Shown here: one piece after another, positions 60,085 through 64,000 of the stretch | How positions within the stretch are numbered: the stretch's first letter is position 1 | Layout: each line of letters opens with the position of its first letter | DNA from: Paracoccus sp. C2R09 | Lineage (GTDB): Bacteria; Pseudomonadota; Alphaproteobacteria; Rhodobacterales; Rhodobacteraceae | DNA length: 64,000 nucleotides | Assembly: GCF_018860625.1 (NCBI RefSeq) | Contig: NZ_JAHKQB010000029.1 | Coordinates: 510,073-574,072 of the forward strand | Direction: 5' to 3' | Program-made: the position numbers and the translations under genes | Notes under the pieces: model-generated | The model's database searches: none | Seen by the model: the letters and a program-made list of their open reading frames with translations, nothing else | What the model was told of the DNA's origin: nothing

Positions 60085-62588
60085 GACCCAAGCAATCTGG
60101 AGTAATCAAAGCCCTCCGCAGCGCTACGGACAGCCCATCGGAAACGAGGCATTGCTTCGCCGTTGTCGAGCCCCGGCGGTGCTTTCAGAACCGAGCGTTT
60201 GAGGAAACCGCCTTCGATGGTCGCTTCATGGGTCTCCAGATCTCCCAGGACTGCAGCAATCTTGGCCCAATCTTCGAAGAAGTATTCGGCCAGCAGAGGA
60301 ATAACCTTGTGGCGCATCACCTCGTCCACGTCAGCTAGCGTCTGGCAGCCGGTAAAGTAGGCATGCCCTATCTGGTGATCGCGATCATAGAGATACTCTA
60401 CCCGCTCGTTGATCGTCGTTAGAAGGAGCGCCAAATCGATCCCGGTGCGGGCCCCGGCATCGTCAAGATGCTTCCCATCGGGCATGAGCTCACGAAAGGT
60501 GAAGCGTCGTCGGAGTGCCGTATCGAGCAGGGCAATAGAGCGGTCTGCGGTGTTCATCGTGCCAACGATATGCAGGTTCGACGGAACACCAAAGTCGTCC
60601 CCGGAATACGGCAGACGCACCTTGATCTCGTTTGGTTGGCCAAGTCGCTTATCCGGCTCGAGCAGCGTGATCAGCTCCCCAAAAACCTTCGAAATATTCG
60701 CGCGGTTGATTTCGTCGATGATCAGGACAAAGGGCTCGGGTTCCGACGGGCCATCGCTTTGCTGGCTGTTCATGTAGCGCTCAAGGGCCGGTACATTGAG
60801 CTCGACTACGTCAATCGTATAGATCGATTTCTGGGAAAACTTGCGGGAGTAGATCTCGGCAACGGAAACCCCGTCTCGGTCGACCCAAAGCCAACGCACA
60901 GCTCGGCGATGGGCATAGTCGCCTTCCGGACGTGGAGCGAACTCGTATTCCCCTGTAAACACTCCGATAGCTCGAAACAGCAAGTTGCCCTTCGAAACGA
61001 TTACAAGGTCGCCTTCCTTGACCTCATTCCTAAACTTGAAAGGCATCTGCACAACACCTGAGCGCGCATCCACGCTGGCATGGTGTTCGCCTTGGGCCTT
61101 GCAAGCTTCGATGATGGCCTGGCGGCTCGCAAACTTCTCATCCGACCAATCGATGTCCTCAAATCCCAAGAGGGTATAACCACCTTGGATTGCCTCCTCG
61201 AAAAGATGCGCTTCTTCAGGATTGCTCGCTTCGCCGATCGACATCTTGAAAACCTGACGGTCGCCAAGACGCACAGCCTCCTCTGCTGACGATCGCCCTC
61301 GACTGGTCTCGGCCCGTTTCGCTATGCGACGGAAAATGCCCGGAACGGTTTCCAGCCTGAACCCGGCCGTTGAAGTACCGCCACCCTCATCCGTCCCGGT
61401 CATAGGCTGCCGCCCTTCGACGAACTCTTCATATGCCATGGACTGATGGAACGTGACAAACTCGATCCGCCCCGCAGCCAACAAACCTTGGTACGTGACC
61501 ATCAGATCGTCACGGTCTTCTGGCACCGCCTCTCCACACAGACGGACGGATTCGGCCATAGTGCTGAACGTTTTCCCGGTGCCCGGTGGCCCGTAAAGGA
61601 TCAGCGTTTGTGCCACTGTGCTTGCTGAAGCTCGCATATCATCCCCTTTACTGCCCAGCCGGGGCTCAAGCTCGAAGGTGAACTCTGTTGTCGTACTTCT
61701 GGATGGACCCTTGATCGTCGGGGCGGATACACGGGCCAGAGACCGGAATTTATCCCCTTCTAGGGCCTGACAGACGTTTGCCCAATTTCTCTCAAGACCA
61801 CACAGATCATGCAGAGCGCCCGCTCGGATGGTAACGCTACGCAGCCCGGCCTCCCGAGATGGCTCAATGAAGTAGTTAAGAGCAACGAGCCTAGCGCGCT
61901 CCGCGCCTCGCATCAGGTGCGCATACTCGTCAGGTAGCGGCAAAGGCTGATCATCCTTGTCGACGATCACGAATCCAGCCTTGTGCAATTGGGCAGCCGC
62001 AGCTGACGATTGACTCCATCCGCCATTCAAATTCTTGGAGATCTTCCCACTCAGAAAGCCCACAATTGGTTTGGTAGGATAGGCTTTCTGTGATCGCGAC
62101 TTGGTTGACCTGACCCAGTACCTTGTAGGCACTTTGAACGCGGAAAACGTGGCTTCGAACTCAGAAGTTTCACGCAAATCAAAGGCGTCCATAGCGGCTT
62201 CGATTTTCTCGCGCGACAGGCGGTCTGCAGCAGCCTCCGTATCCAGTTCACCGGGCGCGGGCTGCTTGCCCTCCCAGAACGCGTGGTAGAGCTGAAGAGC
62301 CTGCCGTATGCTGGCCAGACCAGTTCTCAGCACGCCATCGATTGGAACGGGCGACGGATTGGGCCGTTTTTCACGCTCATCCTCAGCGCTGTAAGCAAAC
62401 TGCTCGAGGATTTCCTCCTTGTCTTGTGAGGAGAAGAGTTCATCCAGATCTCCCAAATAACTCTCAACCCGCTTGGCACTGCTAACCCGGGAAGATGCTG
62501 CTTGAGGCGACTGGCCTTGCTCGCCAAGCCAAGTCTTGAATTCAATTTCTCTCAACAACTCATCCCATAGTCGAATTCTTGCTTTCAA
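60081..62588 (-). CDS. McrB-like AAA+ NTPase with an inserted EVE/PUA-like domain
   Basis: An 835-residue motor of the McrB family. The N-terminal 310 residues are of unrecognised type and should hold target recognition. Walker A is G333-PPGTGKT340; Walker B is VLIIDEINRAN (D625, E626); MNTADRS (678-684) is the McrB signature, and RRRF near 693 gives the arginine finger. Between Walker A and B, residues about 435-600 form an extra domain (GDLVIVSKGNLLFRAIGVFTGEYEF) resembling EVE/ASCH-type modified-base readers. The ribosome site is weak. It is coupled to mcrC. Likely a defence system against modified phage DNA. Confidence 0.88.
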   Translation of the reverse strand: MKARIRLWDELLREIEFKTWLGEQGQSPQAASSRVSSAKRVESYLGDLDELFSSQDKEEILEQFAYSAEDEREKRPNPSPVPIDGVLRTGLASIRQALQLYHAFWEGKQPAPGELDTEAAADRLSREKIEAAMDAFDLRETSEFEATFSAFKVPTRYWVRSTKSRSQKAYPTKPIVGFLSGKISKNLNGGWSQSSAAAAQLHKAGFVIVDKDDQPLPLPDEYAHLMRGAERARLVALNYFIEPSREAGLRSVTIRAGALHDLCGLERNWANVCQALEGDKFRSLARVSAPTIKGPSRSTTTEFTFELEPRLGSKGDDMRASASTVAQTLILYGPPGTGKTFSTMAESVRLCGEAVPEDRDDLMVTYQGLLAAGRIEFVTFHQSMAYEEFVEGRQPMTGTDEGGGTSTAGFRLETVPGIFRRIAKRAETSRGRSSAEEAVRLGDRQVFKMSIGEASNPEEAHLFEEAIQGGYTLLGFEDIDWSDEKFASRQAIIEACKAQGEHHASVDARSGVVQMPFKFRNEVKEGDLVIVSKGNLLFRAIGVFTGEYEFAPRPEGDYAHRRAVRWLWVDRDGVSVAEIYSRKFSQKSIYTIDVVELNVPALERYMNSQQSDGPSEPEPFVLIIDEINRANISKVFGELITLLEPDKRLGQPNEIKVRLPYSGDDFGVPSNLHIVGTMNTADRSIALLDTALRRRFTFRELMPDGKHLDDAGARTGIDLALLLTTINERVEYLYDRDHQIGHAYFTGCQTLADVDEVMRHKVIPLLAEYFFEDWAKIAAVLGDLETHEATIEGGFLKRSVLKAPPGLDNGEAMPRFRWAVRSAAEGFDYSRLLGS

Positions 62589-63120
62589 TGACCTGCGATG
62601 CCCGCTTGGCTTGCGGCTTCAAGCGTAACCGGTGAGCAGCGGCACACAGAGACATCTGATAAACAGACTTTCAACATTTGGGATCGGAAATGGAAGACGC
62701 CTTCTGCTGAGTTATTTGCACTCAGGTTCCGGCCAAGCGACATCTCGATGGGCATTCGGGGAATGATGCCTCAGTGTTGCAGGACCACGGGGCACGTCGG
62801 CGCGCAGAAACACACGCCCCCTACCCGCTGGCGATAAGGGAATAGGCTCCAGCCCTATTGCTTCGAGCTGGTCACCGACACTACGCGTTTCTCCCCCTGC
62901 AAATTCGGCTAGGTGTTTGCTGGTGACCTGCACCAAGCGCGAAGGGCGGCTTTGGGCCGCGACCGGTCATGCCCGGCGCCTGGCGTGAAGGTCCGCAACG
63001 GGCCGTCAGCGCCCGCAAACCTGATGCGCCAAGACGAAGGGGCATGCCGCAGCGCCGCATGTCTCCCTCGAGCCCAAAAAGGCCTTTCACGGTGAGGTGG
63101 ACCGACTATATAGCGTCTCT
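62589..63120. other. Non-coding stretch upstream of McrB and the AraC gene
   Basis: About 530 bases with only short, unconvincing reading frames. It must contain the leftward mcrB promoter and the rightward AraC promoter. A TATATA box at 63107-63112 lies nine bases before ATG 63121, which would fit a leaderless AraC message. Nothing else is recognised. Confidence 0.4.
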
Positions 63121-63927
63121 ATGCAGCGCAATCGCTATCACCATCTGGGCTGGTTTCACGGCATCGAACTTTTTGAAGCCTCATTCAGCAATCAGACTTT
63201 CGCCCGCCACGCTCATGAAGGCTTTGCCATCGGTGCGATCGGAGAGGGCGCGGGTGGATACCAATGCCGGGGTGAAAGCATGGTGCTGCCCGCCGGGTCG
63301 CTGTCGCTTATGAACCCCGATGAACCCCATACCGGCCGCGCAGCGGCAGGTCGTGTGCGATACAATATGCTTTATGCTCCGGAGACGGCGGTGCGCGCGG
63401 TGCTCGGTCTGCGTGACTTGCGGGGCTTTGCCGAGATCGCTCCACAGGATCGAGGGTTAAGGCTGACGAGGGCGCTGGCGCGGCTGTCGCGGAGCCTCAA
63501 CAATCCGACAGAATATGCTGGCCGACTGGAGGCTGAAGAGGCTGTACATGCGGTGCTGGCACAGGCTTTCGCGCATTACGGCGGTGCTGAATTGCGGCAG
63601 TCGGGTCGCGAACCCGCTGCCATTCGCGCCCTGCTGGAGCGGATCGAGGCCGGTGTCGCGGACGGTGAGAGCCTGAGCCTGTCCGATCTGGCCGAGCAGG
63701 TTGGATTAAATCCGTCCTACCTGATCCGCAGCACCACCCGAGCCACGGGCCTGACACCGCATGGCCATGTGCTGCGGGCGCGCGTCGACCTGGCACGCCG
63801 CCTGCTGCTGGACGGCACGCCTGCCGCCGAGGCAGCCATTGCTGCCGGGTTCTGCGATCAGGCGCATCTGATCCGGCAGTTCCGTCGCCACTACGGTGTG
63901 ACGCCGGGCGCTCTGATCCGGCACTGA
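63121..63927 (+). CDS. AraC family transcriptional regulator
   Basis: A 268-residue protein. The N-terminal cupin-like sensor has ARHAHEGFAIGAIGEGAGGY and LPAGSLSLMNPDEPHTGR. The C-terminal pair of helix-turn-helix motifs includes LSLSDLAEQVGLNPSYLIRSTTRATGLTPHGHVLRARVDLARRLL and AAIAAGFCDQAHLIRQFRRHYGVTPGAL. It often activates an adjacent amino-acid exporter in this subfamily. GTG 63097 in the same frame is an alternative start; neither has a good ribosome site. The next gene begins 67 bases downstream. Confidence 0.9.
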   Translation: MQRNRYHHLGWFHGIELFEASFSNQTFARHAHEGFAIGAIGEGAGGYQCRGESMVLPAGSLSLMNPDEPHTGRAAAGRVRYNMLYAPETAVRAVLGLRDLRGFAEIAPQDRGLRLTRALARLSRSLNNPTEYAGRLEAEEAVHAVLAQAFAHYGGAELRQSGREPAAIRALLERIEAGVADGESLSLSDLAEQVGLNPSYLIRSTTRATGLTPHGHVLRARVDLARRLLLDGTPAAEAAIAAGFCDQAHLIRQFRRHYGVTPGALIRH

Positions 63928-63994
63928 AGGTCAATTTCGTCCAATCCCACCTGGCAACCGGTGTGACATGGAAGGTCCCAAAAAGGATACAGCT

Positions 63995-64000
63995 ATGTCA
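63995..64000 (+). CDS. Start of a further gene, cut by the window end
   Basis: ATG TCA at the very end of the window is preceded by AAAGGA with seven bases between, a good translation start. Only two codons are visible, so the product cannot be named. Its place behind the AraC gene suggests a controlled transporter or enzyme. Confidence 0.4.

Noticed and set aside
62712..63090. Small minus-strand frames upstream of mcrB
   Set aside because: No ribosome sites, no domain and no consistent codon bias; they probably occur by chance in GC-rich DNA.

Overview
The window is GC-rich, densely coded alphaproteobacterial DNA. GyrA, the trgB/cysK pair, the DsbB and YqaA proteins and the short leaders look like Rhodobacteraceae, most likely Paracoccus or a close relative. 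This placement comes from protein character only; no 16S gene is present. About 50 protein genes or gene remnants, one tRNA and several regulatory sites can be supported.

Positions 1-11.5 kb are housekeeping: the start of a zinc metallopeptidase gene, a YqaA-type membrane protein overlapping a DsbB-type protein, gyrA with its own promoter and terminator, an AI-2E family exporter, and on the minus strand a leftward run DUF2059 protein > trgB (Nudix) > cysteine synthase > large MscS channel. A tRNA-Ser(CGA) gene at 11.4 kb is followed by a decayed tyrosine-recombinase gene between two perfect 22-bp direct repeats.

Positions 12.8-24.6 kb hold one long minus-strand operon-like block, read right to left, in which most genes overlap by four bases. 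It begins with a complete partner-switching module (receiver-PP2C phosphatase, STAS antagonist, RsbW-type kinase) and a small membrane-anchored protein. It continues into a polysaccharide locus: two DUF3131 proteins, an integral-membrane acyltransferase, a BcsA-like family-2 glycosyltransferase without a PilZ domain, a peptidoglycan-binding-like protein, a probable barrel protein and a secreted esterase. It looks like a surface or exopolysaccharide machine controlled by partner switching rather than by c-di-GMP.

Positions 24.7-33.1 kb carry a small secreted molybdopterin-fold protein, a siderophore set (TonB receptor and RhtX-like MFS importer, divergent from a DUF2218-siderophore-interacting reductase, with a palindrome between them), an MHS-family transporter, and a Bcr/CflA drug exporter divergent from its TetR regulator.

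Positions 33.3-46.5 kb are the most unusual part. Four overlapping minus-strand genes encode a 2376-residue multicopper-oxidase-like protein, a beta-propeller-like protein, a SCO copper chaperone and a c-type cytochrome with an appended fragment of a periplasmic-binding fold. Divergent from them is a 918-residue protein joining a trypsin-like domain, a papain-like domain and a hydrolase-like tail. The oxidase resembles the giant MnxG-type metal oxidases.

Positions 46.5-64 kb are accessory. A wrecked IS1182-family transposase is followed by an IclR regulator divergent from a ten-gene uptake and catabolic operon (cyclase-family hydrolase, cupin, SDR, 3-hydroxyacyl-CoA-dehydrogenase-like enzyme, branched-chain-type ABC importer, BKACE enzyme), with two matching operator-like sites between them. 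Then come a McrBC-type restriction pair, an AraC regulator and the first codons of the gene it probably controls.
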